DNA of 64,000 nt, taken from contig QVRM01005976.1 of the NCBI GenBank assembly GCA_003439945.1, positions 615,001 to 679,000 of the forward strand. Direction: 5' to 3'. Of the stretch, positions 1 through 12,339 are shown piece by piece. The position numbers and the translations under genes were made by a program. Source of the DNA: Dermanyssus gallinae (taxonomy: Eukaryota; Arthropoda; Arachnida; Mesostigmata; Dermanyssidae). Numbering within the stretch: position 1 is the stretch's first letter; each line of letters begins with the position of its first letter. Below the pieces are notes generated by a model. It made no database searches, was not told the origin of the DNA, and saw nothing but the letters and a program-made list of their open reading frames with translations.

Positions 1-1620
1 TGACGCACGACGGTCGCTACGTAGCTTCAACCTACGTACGAGCCTGTCACGCAGACAGTGGCCTATATATAGACTGAATGTTTTTCTAAATTTAGTACGA
101 CTACTATTATTACGCCACGAAACTGTCAACATGAAAATCAAGACGTATGGGGACGCTGTTGGCGGTGCTTGACTCTGCCTGACTCTGAGCTCGGCTAATG
201 GTGCACGCCATAGTCTTATATAACGATCAATCCTTCTACAATTTCCCCTTCCCCCCCCCCCCCCCCCCTGGGGCAGACTATATGTATCGAAGTCGCAGAG
301 AAACGTAAGCCGTATGCTCTCCGTTGAACACTACCTTACTTAAGGCAATTTCATTTTGCCACTTACATTATTGGCTCGTAATGCCATTCTAAACATTTGC
401 CAGTTTACTGTGGTCATATATGTATGTATAAAGTTCTTCTACTCAAGCACATTTTGACTGTGTGCTGTACGACCTCGTTGTCGATTGTGATTTGAGTCGC
501 CGTAGTCTGTTTTACAACGGTGATGATAGCATGGCTCGAGTCTTTCGAACCATCATGGGTTTTAATTCTGCTCCTCGAAAGTCGAACAAGTATGACTGTA
601 ACATGCGCTATATGCGTGATAACCTGAAAGTTAAAATGTCAAATTACTGCCCTAACTACTACTAACTGACACGTTAGCAGTTGTGCTGTGAGAACGTGTG
701 CAGTCGTCGGTGGGATGAGGTCCTTGGCTACAGCTTGGTGGTGTGGTAGCTATAGGCGCTTCAGCAGTTCATATTGTGCCTGTAAGGCTAACTCTGCTCT
801 CTGCAGCCTCCCCGTCGAAGGTTTCCTTGGAAGGAATCTACGTGCACTACAATGCCATCAATAGGTTCTTGTGCAGCATATTATGTCACGGGCCACAATT
901 TGCGTTACCGCCGTTGCAGTTTGCCCCTTCTGCCTTCAGTAGTATTTGCTTCCCACGAAATAGAAGCGGAGTGCAACGTTGGGTTAGTTGCGTGAGTCTC
1001 GCACACTAGGAACTGTGTAGCTTCCTCGATCTGTAAGTAGCCTGATGGGTTAATCAGTAGAATTTATTATGGACCTATATGTCGATATTTCTATCGATGG
1101 ATCAAGCACGTTTGCGTGGAATGCGCCTTGTTACCCAAGTTATATGTTAAGTGTGTGATCTCGTGATTATTTAAATGTTTATACTGCTCAGCGACATACT
1201 ACTACGATTTCCTTCCACTTCTAAAGACATTTTTGTTCAGCAGACAGCTCTGATTGTGGTTTCCGTATGTATGAGCATGCGTTAGGAAACAAGGTATGTA
1301 TATGTGTACTGTTTTGCGTGCTGCTTGCGTGAGTTTGCCTAGAAGTAGTGTGTTTGCCGCAATGTTCGTCGATCGAGGATCGACCAGTTGACAAACGCAT
1401 ATGAATGCGTCAAGCAGCGAATGAAAGTCTCGTCGTCATGATAGCGTAGCTTCAAGTAGCGGTGCTCGCGCTAAGCAAGCAAATCCTGTCATTTTGCCTG
1501 CGCTCTGTTTTTTCAGAGTTTTTTCACGCGAATTCTTTGTGCTGCAAATTGACGAATGAACGTCGATATCTATATTGTTGCAAGCACCAATGTGTCAATC
1601 ACAGTAGTAGTAGCAGCAGC
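1..1620. other. No gene recognised
   Basis: I see no convincing exon here. There is a poly(C) run at 251-268 and two TATA-like strings (near 63 and 216) that lead to no recognisable coding exon. The open frames are short and lack domain-like composition. Confidence 0.5.
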
Positions 1621-1631
1621 AACAGCGTCAA

Positions 1632-1788
1632 GCCGGGTGGCATTCGCGTGCCTCTCGCAAACGAAGGAGACACATAGATAGGTGCACGGATTCGAGCCTC
1701 ACCGTTACACATTTGTATCTACGGGGTCAGTCTTACGAAGCAATGCGAAAGCAGTCCCGTCGACGCTCAATGTTGGCTGGGGGCCAAC
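1632..1788 (+). mobile_element. tRNA-derived SINE, family 1, copy A
   Basis: This is one of six related copies in the window. The head resembles a tRNA: 'GGTGGCATTCGCGTGC' stands near the A-box position and 'GGATTCGAGCC' is a Pol III B box (GWTCRANNC type). A shared tail follows, with 'ACATTTGTAT', 'AAGCAATGCGAAA' and 'CAGTCCCGT', ending near a 'TGTTGGCTG' segment. A-rich sequence follows it. The spacing between the A-like and B boxes is longer than in a standard tRNA, as would fit a long variable arm (Leu/Ser type) or an insertion. The family assignment comes from comparing the copies within this window. Confidence 0.72.
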
Positions 1789-2379
1789 AATCCAATAGAA
1801 AAACAAACAAAAGTGGTACGGAGCAGTAGCACGGAGTTTGCCCACGGAGTTTGCGAACGTTCGAATGTGTGTTTCCGCCATATCCACGAACCATCTGCAG
1901 ACAAGTCAAGTGAATGCAGAAGTCTGGCGACCTTGCAAAGTCGTCTAATGACGACTCTGAATCCCAAGTTCGTTTAGCCACAATTCGGGTCGGCCACAGT
2001 CTCCGGTGCTACTTGCGTTCATCGTCGTGCTTCGTCTTACTTAAGGGGGTCTTAATTAGGATCGGGTAAACGCTGACTGATTCTGATCTACCTACACAGG
2101 TGGTACACCAGGTGAGTTACTGACGGATGCAGTACGAGAGAGAAGGAGAGTGGACGGTTTTGCATGGATAGATGGCCCAGGGGCGAGCGAACGGGCGGGC
2201 ACTTATGCCAGGCATGCTGACTTAGTTAGTGTCACTGGTGATATGGTAGACTTGATAACCGTCGGCCGCGGCCGCCGGTATCGCAATTGTTACGTGCGGT
2301 ATGTCATTTCGTTCAGTCGCCCAACAGCTATGCCAGCCAATGGGGGATGGTCGTCATGGTCAGCACTTTTGTTGTCCCC

Positions 2380-5040
2380 GACATTGCCATCATTATCATC
2401 ATTGTCGTCGTCATCATGGTCACCATCATCATCATCATCAACAATAACAAAAACAACATCAACAATATCATCATCATCATCAACAACAACAACAACAACA
2501 ATACAAACGTCATTGTTGTTGTTACGGCTACCATCATCAGTGTCGTTATTGTTGTTACTGGCGCCCACCCATTCGTTGGTTCGCCCGTTGGCTACGGCTG
2601 TTGCTCCTGCTGCTTCAAGACCGCGACCCACTGCTTGTCTAGATCGCGGCTTTGGGTCACAAGCTGATCTTGATGCCGCCTTTTAAAGCTGAATGGTCTT
2701 CAACCAATGGCGCTACCGTATATCGGATGCAGATCAACTGCTATACTTACGACTTCACTGCTCGTTGTCGCTATCTGAGTTTTTGTTGTTGTTGTTGTCG
2801 CTGCGGGCTGCTGTTGATACGACAGCATCAACGACAACATCAGCAACAAGGAACAACAATCACAACAACAGCAACAACAACAACAACAGCAGGACATAGA
2901 ACAATAAACAACACATCTCAGTTTTTCTTTAACCGTACCCCATCGTACCTGCCAGTCATAGCGATGATGATCACTTCGTCTGTACAATTATATGATTGTT
3001 GTTGTCGCCATCGTCGATTCTGTGGTTGTTGCTTGTCGTCGTCGTTTTTGTTGTTGCTGCTGCTCTTGTGTTGCTAATACTTTTCGGCTGAAACCCAGAG
3101 GGGGTTTTACTGCCATCGGCTCAAAACCAATCGGAGACTGGCGGACTGCCGGAGATGCCAGGAGGAGGCGGCGGAGGAAGAGGAGGCGAATGCGGGTTGT
3201 GGTGGTTGGTTGCTGCGTTAATGCTAACGTGGTACGCTTTGTTTGCTCTGAGAATGAAACGGCGTTGTTTGTTGGCGTCAAAAAAAAAAAAAGAAAAAAA
3301 CAATTGAGCAGAATCAGATGGATCTGGACGGCAAAATCCGCAACGAGCATTTCCTTTGGTGTTACTACCTACATATCTGCCGCCGCCGTTGCCATTGCCA
3401 TTGTGGATAGCCGTTTGGTTTGTGGCTACTTACTCTCTCATCCGACCCATCGGTTGGACATCGGTCGATCTGCCCTACGGTACGCAGAAGGTCGCCTGTA
3501 TGCGCCCGCCCCCCCCCCCCCCCCCCCCGGCAGACCCGCAGATCGTGCCTTACAACTTACTGACTCACTGACTGACTGACTGACAGACGTAAGCAGGCCA
3601 GCGAGCATTGAATAGACATTGAATAGACAGATGCGCCACTATAAGTCGACCACGTCATTCAGGGGCCCCTACCACCCTGACGACTCAAAGACGGATCAAA
3701 GCCAAGATGTACAGCTATGCTAGTTTGTTCTGTTGCAAGAAGAAGGAAAATAAGAAGAACAAGATGAAGAGCAACAATAAAACAATGGATGCACAGCCAA
3801 GCGCATAGACAGTAGGTTAGCAGGTGTCGGTGTTGTTGTAAGCGTCGTCCTTGCTCGCAGTTTTTACTACCGCTCTTGTTGTTGTTGTTGTTGCTGTAGT
3901 TGATATAGTTGTTATTGTTGTTGTTGTTGTTGTTGTCGTTGTTGACATAGTCGTTGCTGCTGCTGATAGTGAATTTAATAGTTACAAACATCAAGCGTAT
4001 AGCTGCTGCTGCTGCTGTTGTTTTCGTCGCATTATTATTATTACTACTACTGCTAGCGTTGTTATGATGGTCACCTTCGTTTATTCGATTATTCTTAGTA
4101 GTAATTTGAGTAAAATAATGATGAATGTGAGGATTCGAATGGTGATTTTTTGCTTAACGGTGTTGTTGTGGTGCTTTGTTACGTTGTTTCTGCATTGCTT
4201 CTCTTGTTGTTGTTGTTGTTGTTTCCGTCGTCATTGTCGTCACCACTGCCGTTATGGGTACTGTATCTGTTGTTTTTGAGGCCCGCGTTATGGTTTGGTT
4301 CATCTGTGTATGCCTGGCGGCTTAATGCGTCACTGCACCACTGAGCGTTGCTAAGCCAGCGGAAAAAGTAACTAGTGCAAGTGACAAGTCCACAATGATC
4401 TCGCGTTCCCGCCCCGCGTAGCTCATTTGCCTGACTTTGGCTGTCAACCCCCGCACCGCACCCCCCCCGCCCTTTCAGCTACCCCCTTCCCGACCCCTAC
4501 CACCCCCTCGACCACCCATTATTCCTCTTCGAAGCCACTCAACCTCGAGCCACTCCTGCGCGGCCAATGCCCCTGCAAGAAAGAGCATCTGGCAGCACTG
4601 GTGCCGCCAACATCTTCACGACCACCTTCACCCCCAGCCGCATGTATCACGACGGCACTTCGAGTAGAAGGTGACCACAAAAATAGCAACTGCAAGGAAA
4701 ATAGATGCAGACAAACGCGACAGAGATGTTGACAGGGCTGACTACGTAATGCTTTAGGGTCATCACGCACAATAGCTTAGCGTTCACTATGTCACTACTA
4801 CTACAGTGATGCTGTAGTTGCTAGTGCTGCCGCCGCTGCCGGCTGTTGTTGTTGTTGCTATTGATGTTGTAGTCGTCTTCGAATTGGTCGTTGCCGGCAA
4901 CAACAATGTCAACAACAACAACAAAATAGCAGTTACAGCAAGAACAGTAGCAGCAACAACAACAACACAGTGTCAACAAACAGTCGCAAATAATTCGGCA
5001 GTTCTAACCAACTCACGATTTTTTTCCCAAGTCTTGCGCC
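2380..5040. repeat. CAA/TTG-type microsatellite-rich region
   Basis: Dense tracts of (ATC)n, (CAA)n and (TTG)n occur at about 2385-2520, 2785-2900, 2995-3070, 3880-3965, 4010-4060, 4200-4230 and 4840-4975, with a poly(C) run near 3508-3529. They create long poly-Asn, poly-Thr, poly-Val or poly-Cys frames on both strands that look like coding sequence but are not. No domain is recognisable. If the proposed first exon of HisRich-1 (4290-4307) is right, part of this is its upstream region and part its intron. Confidence 0.75.
4290..4307 (+). other. Candidate first coding exon of HisRich-1
   Basis: The ATG at 4290 opens a six-codon exon (Met-Val-Trp-Phe-Ile-Cys) ending at a GTATGC donor at 4308 in phase 0. 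Joined to the acceptor before 5833 it gives a good signal peptide, 'MVWFICLAALLVLASAEA'. The intron would be about 1.5 kb, similar to that of HisRich-3. No TATA box stands at the right distance, and such a short exon can arise by chance, so this is only a candidate. Confidence 0.3.
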
Positions 5041-5832
5041 GCCCCTAGTGAGCGAACGAGTCAGTCACGTCAATAAACAGTCGCAAATAACTCTGTATCT
5101 TCACTTTCACCGAGCTTAGCACACCTAGCGAAAAAGTGAGGATCACTAGTCCAACAAGGGGGCTAGTGATTTATATATATATATATATTTGCATTTACGT
5201 TTTGTGCATTTTATGCAATGTTAACACATTGAATACCACCATATTGCGTTTCTATGAGGGCCTCGGAGAGGCGACAATTTTAGATTGGTGTTTATAGCTT
5301 CCAAATAAGAGAAAGTGAGCGATAAGGCAAAGTTGTAGTTGGTCATGACCACACTGCTCGCGCAGATATGGGAAGCAATACCATCAGCATTCTAACAATG
5401 ATTGTTCGTATAATAACTTGGTCTACGAACGTTTTGTGCCAAACAATTACGCCATGCTCACGAGTCAGCATGTATTTGCCGAGTTGCCTGCAGGTTGTTA
5501 CACCTTTTAAAAATCTCTAAATGGTGCTGGACATGCGTTATCACTTGTAACCCGCGCACCTCGTACTGGACCCATAAACCCACTAAATCCGGATTCTTTC
5601 CTAACTTTCAGACCCAATATTACAATACCTTAGAATGATATTGGAGACATTACCACTTTTTAGGACTGCACATCGTAGAAGGCGAAGTGTTTCACACGTC
5701 TTTTGTTTATTTATGTGTTGCTGATTATTTGCATGCTTCTGCCGACATCGGCAACAACAACAACAATAACAACAACGACAACGATAACAACCACAACAAC
5801 AACAACAACGACAACAACCGCGATCACCGCAG

Positions 5833-6810
5833 CTTGCAGCCCTTCTGGTGTTGGCTTCGGCCGAGGCGCCTCCATCCAGCACACCAGCACACCTGTGGAA
5901 CGATGCGACCACGGCGAAGGCAAACGATGCCGCCGTGGTCGCTGCCACTCAGCAGCCTGTTCCAGAAGTCCGGTCCGAGTCGGAGGTGACCAACAACAAC
6001 AACGACGACAACGACAACAACAACAACGACAACAAGCTTGAGAGCGGCGACCTTCAAGTGGCCGAGTCGGGCTACGGACACCATGGCGGCGGCGGTGGCG
6101 GCGGCGGTGGTCACCACGGTCATGGCCAATATGGCGGACACGGCCGTCGAGGCCACCGACGCTACTACGGCGGCCACCGACAGCACGGCCACTACGGCGG
6201 ACACCACCGGCACGGCGGGCGCGACTACCGCAACCACCACGACCACCACGGGCGGCACGGCGGGCGGCACGGAGGGCACCGGCACAGCCGCTACCACAAC
6301 AACCACCGGGGCAACTACCACCACGGGCACGAGGGCGGGCGGCATCGCTACGGCAACCACCACGGCGAGCGGGGCCGCGAGGGCGGCCACTACGGCACCG
6401 ACCACTACAAGAATCGCGGCCACCGCAACAACGGCCACCGCAACGTCTACCACAAGGAGGACTCGGCGCACCACAGCCGCTACTACGACGACTACCACGA
6501 CGGCGACCACCGGCGCCGCTACCGCGACCACCACCGGCACCACGACCGGCACGGGGGCGGCGAACGCCACGGCGCCCACCATCGCCAGCACCACGGCCGG
6601 TATCGGCACGGCGACGACTACCACCGACACGGCGGCGGTCACCACCGCGACCACCACGGCGAGCGCGGCCGGCGCGGTCACGACCACCACCGCGAGCACG
6701 GCCAGTACCGGCGGCACGGCGGAGGCCACCACCGCGGCGGACATCACGACAACGGCGGCCACCACCATCACCAGGGCCACCACCGTCACGGTCGCCATGG
6801 ATACCACTAG
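5833..6810 (+). CDS. HisRich-1: secreted His/Gly-rich protein, main exon
   Basis: The frame is open from the acceptor CAG at 5830-5832 to TAG at 6808-6810 (325 codons plus stop), phase 0 at the acceptor. In order it encodes: the end of a signal peptide ('LAALLVLASAEA'); a Ser/Thr/Ala linker; an Asn/Asp tract from (AAC/GAC)n; the motif 'LQVAES'; a Gly tract; then about 240 residues dominated by His, Gly, Arg and Tyr, including the block 'YHKEDSAHHSRYYDDYHDGD' shared with two paralogues at 45 and 52 kb. No enzyme domain is visible. Differences between paralogues fall mostly at third codon positions of this frame (for example AAC/AAT, CGC/CGT, GAC/GAT), which supports it over the other open frames. 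A secreted cuticular or metal-binding role is inferred from composition only. The first exon is uncertain (see 4290-4307). Confidence 0.72.
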   Translation, partial: LAALLVLASAEAPPSSTPAHLWNDATTAKANDAAVVAATQQPVPEVRSESEVTNNNNDDNDNNNNDNKLESGDLQVAESGYGHHGGGGGGGGGHHGHGQYGGHGRRGHRRYYGGHRQHGHYGGHHRHGGRDYRNHHDHHGRHGGRHGGHRHSRYHNNHRGNYHHGHEGGRHRYGNHHGERGREGGHYGTDHYKNRGHRNNGHRNVYHKEDSAHHSRYYDDYHDGDHRRRYRDHHRHHDRHGGGERHGAHHRQHHGRYRHGDDYHRHGGGHHRDHHGERGRRGHDHHREHGQYRRHGGGHHRGGHHDNGGHHHHQGHHRHGRHGYH

Positions 6811-6827
6811 TCACCGTAGCAACGCCG

Positions 6828-6972
6828 CGCTGATCGCCATGACAACGCGCTGATCGCTATGGCAACGCGCAGATCGCTATGGCAACGCGCTGATCGCTAT
6901 GGCAACGCGCTGATCGCTATGGCAACGCGCTGATCGCCATGGCAGCGTGCTGATCGCCATGGCAACGCGCTA
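6828..6972 (+). repeat. 20-bp minisatellite just after HisRich-1
   Basis: About seven tandem copies of a 20-bp unit, consensus 'CGCGCTGATCGCTATGGCAA', begin 18 bp after the HisRich-1 stop codon and so probably lie in its 3' UTR. Units differ by single bases (gctatgg/gccatgg). On the opposite strand each unit reads 'GTTGCCATAGCGAT', close to one half of an RFX-type X-box. That resemblance may be chance. Confidence 0.85.
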
Positions 6973-8340
6973 GCTGGCGTAGCTATGCGCTTGCGTTGCT
7001 GTGAATGGGCGCTCGTTGCCGTGTATACCACTAGTCGCCATGGGTACCGCCTTGTCGGCGTCAGATCCAGAGCTGCCGACGATAAGTTGGATCGTCACCG
7101 TCAGTATTGCCAGAAGAACCAACTAATCAGCCATTAGTCGACAACTAACCAACCCATATTTTGGTCCATCGATCTCGACTACGAACTGGCCGTTGTTCAA
7201 CAGTTCGTAGAAGAAAAAGGAAAATATGAAAAAGAACACCACACTTACCGACGATAGTCACGATATATGGCGTTGTAGCCAGCGGCTTCGTGGCGTTGCA
7301 CGCATGTCCTAGTGAAACGTTGATCTCTATGTCGGTGTGTTATTAATGTCGTTGTTTTTGCTAGTGCATTGTTGTATATTGTCCTGCACGTGAAACGTGA
7401 TATTTCACTACTGTCTTTGTTAACCTGCACCGTTTGCGTGCGTTATGTAACACATCTTTTCCCTAAATGACCGTTACTGCATGATATGTAAATGACTCGA
7501 TACGATGGCTTGATGTGACTATCGTGATGCCATTGAATAATGTAAAATGTTGTGTATACGTCCTACGTGTTCAGTTTGCATGTGCATGGACGTCTGAGTA
7601 GGTAAATGTAGTCAGGAACGTCATCTGTAGAGTATACAGATCGCTTACTTTAAAGTGCGTATGTGTGGTAACTGTCTGTGCATGTTCACGCAAAGACTTT
7701 AGGAACCATGCCACTCGTATTTGGATATTTTTGATGTTGCGCTATTGTTTCTGAAGTTCAAAAAGACATAACCTACGATTTTAAGTAATCTAGTCCAGTC
7801 AAAGGTACATCGGGGTTACATTATCGTTTCCAAGCGTGTGTCAAGTGTTCTCTGCACCAAACGTGTCTTGTCATAGTTGCAGTTTGTGAATTGTGCTGAA
7901 TGTATAAACTAACTGTAAAAGAGCAAGCGTGTCTTCTGTTATTTAGCATGCTCGTGTTAGGAGATAACCTTTTCAGGAATAAGCCTTGTGTGGGCGCGCG
8001 TTATTTTAGGTTTTCGTATCTTAATATTCATAATAAGTGTATCAAGAATTAATTTCGCGTTGTCGCGCTAAATTTTTAAGGCGATGCGCTACCTTAGCAA
8101 CGCTCTTGGTCGTTTGTCTTCATTCCCCTTCTTGATGATCTGGCCAATTGTCTGCGTTATGGCCATAGCCTCCCGCCTCTACATACCTGATGTCAGAATG
8201 ATAAACGGACAGATTGTAGTGTTTGTTCCCTAAGGCTTCGTTCTGACGGGGTTTGTCCTCTGCTTGAATATCAGGCCGCCTGTTGTGCGTGAGATGGTTG
8301 TATACCTTGTAGCCGTTGTATAGCTAGTAAGCTTACGACT
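6973..8340. other. No gene recognised; 3' flank of HisRich-1
   Basis: The sequence is moderately AT-rich with short open frames only. No domain-like translation, tandem repeat or clear canonical poly(A) signal was picked out. The true 3' end of HisRich-1 may lie here. Confidence 0.4.
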
Positions 8341-8342
8341 AG

Positions 8343-8945
8343 GGACAGATCTAGTTGGCCCGCATTGGTGTCAATGTGGTCACCCCGTCGACAAACTTGG
8401 ACATCACGGTCTATCGTGTATCATCAGCGCAGGCCGACGCTCTAGACATGTCGCTATCAATGAGACCTTCAGCAGAGCCCTTAGGTTATGCGGTCGTCCG
8501 TGCATCCTTGAATCCCCGAGCCTCTGTGCGAAGAACGGCAGGCGTCTAGATGGGATGACACTTACACCATTCGAGCGAGGCAAAATGCTGGTTTGGGATG
8601 CAACCGTTACCGACTCCCTAGCACCTTCTATGGTCGGCGGCGGCGCATCTGAAGCTGGTTATGCAGCCCACCTTGCGGAGACCAACAAGTTAAGAAAATA
8701 TTCATCAATTGGGTATCCCCACGAACTCTGGCCTCTCGCATTTGAGACCTTGGGTGCTCCTCGTGTTCGAACCAGACAGCTAATTCGCAAAGTCGGCACT
8801 ATGTTAAATATGTCAACCGGTGATAGCAAATCGTCGTCCTTTTTTGAACAACGTCTGGATCTCGACTACAACGTGGAAGGAACAAGGAAACGCAGCCTCC
8901 GCTCGTGGCACTCTTCTGAAGTGGGCTCGGCCCAGCCAAGAGGAA
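8343..8945 (+). pseudogene. LINE fragment a: C-terminal region after reverse transcriptase
   Basis: Two frames together give a decayed copy of the protein encoded at 31233-32026 on the other strand. The first part ('NETFSRALRLCGRPCILES') and the second ('MTLTPFERGKMLVWDATVTD', then 'KYSSIGYPHELWPLAFETLG') match 'YDTLSRALRSAGFPCVLEP' and 'LTLTPFKRGRMLVWDATVTD' in that copy. Such sequences lie downstream of the RT domain in non-LTR retrotransposons of many invertebrates. A frameshift separates the parts, and the RT itself is absent, so this is a fragment. Confidence 0.7.
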
Positions 8946-9089
8946 GCGGACACGTGATAGTCACAATACACACCTGGTAGGCCCATTGGCATAGCTAATC
9001 TTCTGATATATGTGCCCCACATGCATATTGTAATATACCAAAAAGTAGCTTGTAGCCTATGTATTTCAAACCGACACGTCCTTGATCAG

Positions 9090-9480
9090 CAGTATGACCG
9101 CTGCTCAGGAGGTCAGGGTCGTGGCGGCTGGTCCGGATGTGTTCATCTTCAAACTGATCTATCGGCTCGATACGCAAGCCCGCAAAGCCCGCCTTTCTGA
9201 AGGCTCTCACGAGCACACTATATACGGCGTTGAGGCGTGCCTGGTTGATGAGTGCCGCTTCCTTGCAGCTCAGCTTACGGTGATGATTTGCATTAGTCAT
9301 GTTCGTGCCACAGCAAGGTGGGTGAACGGTAAAAACATCAAGACCTACACGGACGCTGCGCACGGTGGTGAGCTCCGGGTTTGACAGTACGCTGCCAAGA
9401 TTGTCATCCGGTTGGACGTTCAGCCAAAAAACTCTCTCCGGCCTTGATGTGTTAGCAAAACAGACCGAGTCTGTCAGGCT
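9090..9480 (-). pseudogene. LINE fragment b: diverged, opposite strand
   Basis: On the minus strand an open frame contains 'RVGLDVFTVHPPCCGTNM', 'HHRKLSCKEAALINQ' and 'VLVRAFRKAGFAGL'. These line up with 'LRLGVDLVVPHRCRCGDF', 'HHGLSCALSAGRRAR' and 'TLSRALRSAGFPCVL' of the copy at 31-32 kb. It is more diverged than fragment a, has lost one Cys of the zinc-binding-like motif, and faces it head to head about 150 bp away. A SINE lies on its 5' side. Confidence 0.5.
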
Positions 9481-9492
9481 TGCGGCTATGTC

Positions 9493-9655
9493 GAGCCCAG
9501 TGGCGTGATGCATTCGTCTGCGCCTCACGACCGGAGGAGACACATAGGTGCGCGGGATCGAACCCCACCGTTGCACATTTGTATTTATGGGGGTCCGTCT
9601 GTGAAGCAATGCGAAAAGCAGTCCCATAGGCGCTAAATCTTGGCTGAGAGTCAGC
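9493..9655 (+). mobile_element. tRNA-derived SINE, family 1, copy B
   Basis: The copy begins 'GAGCCCAGTGGCGTGATGC', carries a weakened B box ('GGATCGAACCC') and shares the tail 'TTGCACATTTGTATTTATGG', then 'AAGCAATGCGAAAAGCAGTC' and 'TTGGCTGAGAGTCAGCC'. It is close to copies D and E. It abuts LINE fragment b. Confidence 0.8.
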
Positions 9656-12335
9656 CTAGAATGTAGAGACTGAGAGGCGGAACTTGACTTGCGGCAAGGA
9701 ATTTTGCTCCTACGCCGAGTGCTTGCTTCTATCTCTTTCTTCTGGTAGGTCGCTGAATATGAGCTGCCAGTCCTCTGTTCGACTATCCCTGACGCACGGA
9801 AGCTGCTGACGCTCAATTATTCGCTTTGAGCTCGGCGCCCATATGGGTAGACAGTTTGTTCTTAGAGGACGCTTAGTAGTCGTGCCATGGGTAATGGTGG
9901 AAACCTTGGGGGAAAGCACAGGTGGGGCCTGTAGGTGGCTAGTGGCGGAGCGGAAGGGGCTGATACGAGCGACACGAGATCGAGACTTCTGAGAGAAGTC
10001 TAAGAAGTAAAATAAAGCACATAAAAAATCGCTTGTCTAGCTCTTAGAGTGGTTGCGTTTTATTGGAGTATTGCCAGGCAAGCAGTGTGGCCATTACAGA
10101 TTACGCTATGAACTTATCAATAACCTAAATACGGTTGCTGTTTCGCACATTAAAGAGAAATCTGCCTTCGTTACGCATGATAGGAAAAGCGAAATCGACA
10201 AAAACCTAGACAAACTTAGTCGGAGATAGACACCGATTCGGTATTGGTCAGGTTCTGGAAGTAAGCATTGCAAGCCTGATATTTTAAATTCCATTATACG
10301 CAGGGTTCCCATTCCAGTGTTTATAGTGTCATAAATATGAACTTAAAGCCACAATGTGTTTTTAAAGATATGACTCTAGAAGAAATGCGGCCTCCCTAGA
10401 TATCAGTTGTATGAGTGTCAGGAAAAAACCCTCTGCGTTAACGATGAAGACAAGCTTGCATCATACGATAATTCTCTCATAGAGTTAAAAAAATATGAAC
10501 GACGATGGACAACTTACTTACGCTGATATCATTGGACCGGCTATATAAATATGGTAGTTCTTCGCACGGTGCCAAGTTAAGTGAATGAGCAGTGTGCTCC
10601 ACCAGCTTGACTGCAGGTGCAGTGATAAAAGCCTCATATTTTTTAGCCCTCTGGGATTGAGCGTTGTCGTGATGAAGGAACCATCGTCTAAAACAGCCTT
10701 AACACGATTGCCTCACTGCTCCTCATCCTTTTTGAAACGGGAAAATGTATTGCATAGGACGCGGTGATTACCGACACACTGATGCTCTCCAAACTGAGAG
10801 GAAGCGCAGAACTAAGAGGCTTAACCGCCGCTGAAACCGAGTTGCTCAAAATGAATACGTGCGCGCAGTTAGGCGAAGACTTTGTACAATTTGTATTTCA
10901 AACGCAAAACGGTCCCGGCTAGTAAGCATAGATACTTATGGAAAATCTTGTCTTGAGTGTAGAAATGGCAATGGGCACTTGACGTTTTACTGCGACAATT
11001 CTCACTGGCAGTGTAAAAAGTAACAACGCCATGTAAAAAGGTGACAACGTCATCATAGGGACGATGAAAAGTAGCCTAGAAAAGCAGCTAGAATCGTGAA
11101 TTTAAAGCCTCAACTCGTCGTGCGTACGTCAGTGCATTACAAGAGTAACTCTTACTGCACCTAATTAAATAATATTTTACCAACTCTTCTCCCGGAGAGC
11201 AGGATGGCAAGCGCGTAAACCGATCAAGCGATTAGCACTTCACTTTTGTAGGTGAGGGCGCTCTAAGGCCTGACCACTGTGAGCACTGGAACTTGAATCA
11301 GAAACATTTACGGAAGTCTCGTCACTTGTAGCGAGTCCCGAGAACAAAAAAGGGTCGACCCAAGTCCACTTTAATCCAAAAAAACTTGAGCTCCTCTTCG
11401 TCCTCTGTCATCCGTTGCTAGTTTTAAACGAGCTTCACCAGGTATTGTCGCACAGATAAAATTGCAGTCCAACGTTGGGTACGGCTGTTTTGGCACCTAG
11501 ATGTTCATGTTTGCCACTTTCTCGCACCATTGTCTGTGGGCAATAACAAACACTGCGCTATCTACCGGTGGGCTGGATTTTAACTGACACATCGTTACGC
11601 CGCTACACATAGCTAATACTAAATTATAGCATACGCCCTAAAAAGCTTAAGACGTGCTAAAGCCATATTCCATGTGCAACGGAAGTTTGCATTGCAGTAG
11701 AGATCAAATGACTTGCATTTCGAACTTGATAACAGGGGTTAGAGCCGGCTCATAAGCTTCTATTGATCATATCCGATTACCCCGAAAAAATACAGGGAGT
11801 ACCTTTGACTAAAACATTAATGAATAATTAAACTAAAACAAAGATATGGGCCACTGAAAGTCCTTAATTCAGACCACACCTTAATTGAGCTGCGGCTATC
11901 ACGACTGAACGGTTTCTTATTTAGGTGTAGACTAACATAGTGTGCGTCAGACGAAGAGGAAGTTAGAGGAAAACAATGTCTGCTCTGTTACTCAGTGCTT
12001 CATTCTCTAGACAGTAGCGTCTAATCTATTAGCTTCTCATCGCTGGTGATTTTGCGTCTTGATACAAATTGAAACTCTTCTTAATCTTAAGGATACTTTT
12101 CCGTATTTAAGCGGAGGAGGCTTGGATGGTCTCAAACCGTCGCATCTACGGGTCATATTCAATGAGTGATCCTGTTTTCAAAACGTTAGCTGAGTAAGCT
12201 GAAGATCCTATTATCCGAAGTGCTTAGCGATGTCCTAATATCATTCTGCGTGCAATTTTCATACAAGTTTCACTGCTTTTAAAAACGGAAAACGGTCTAG
12301 TGATGAACCAGAAGACTAACACCTAATTCCTAGAA
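9656..12335. other. No gene recognised
   Basis: Short open frames only, with no domain-like translation and no obvious tandem repeat. The region probably contains further decayed repeats that I cannot classify by eye. Confidence 0.45.
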
Positions 12336-12339
12336 GACG

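Noticed and set aside
2150..3579. Overlapping poly-Asn, poly-Val and poly-Cys frames at 2.1-3.6 kb
   Set aside because: They are translations of (ATC)n, (CAA)n and (TTG)n microsatellites with no flanking domain.
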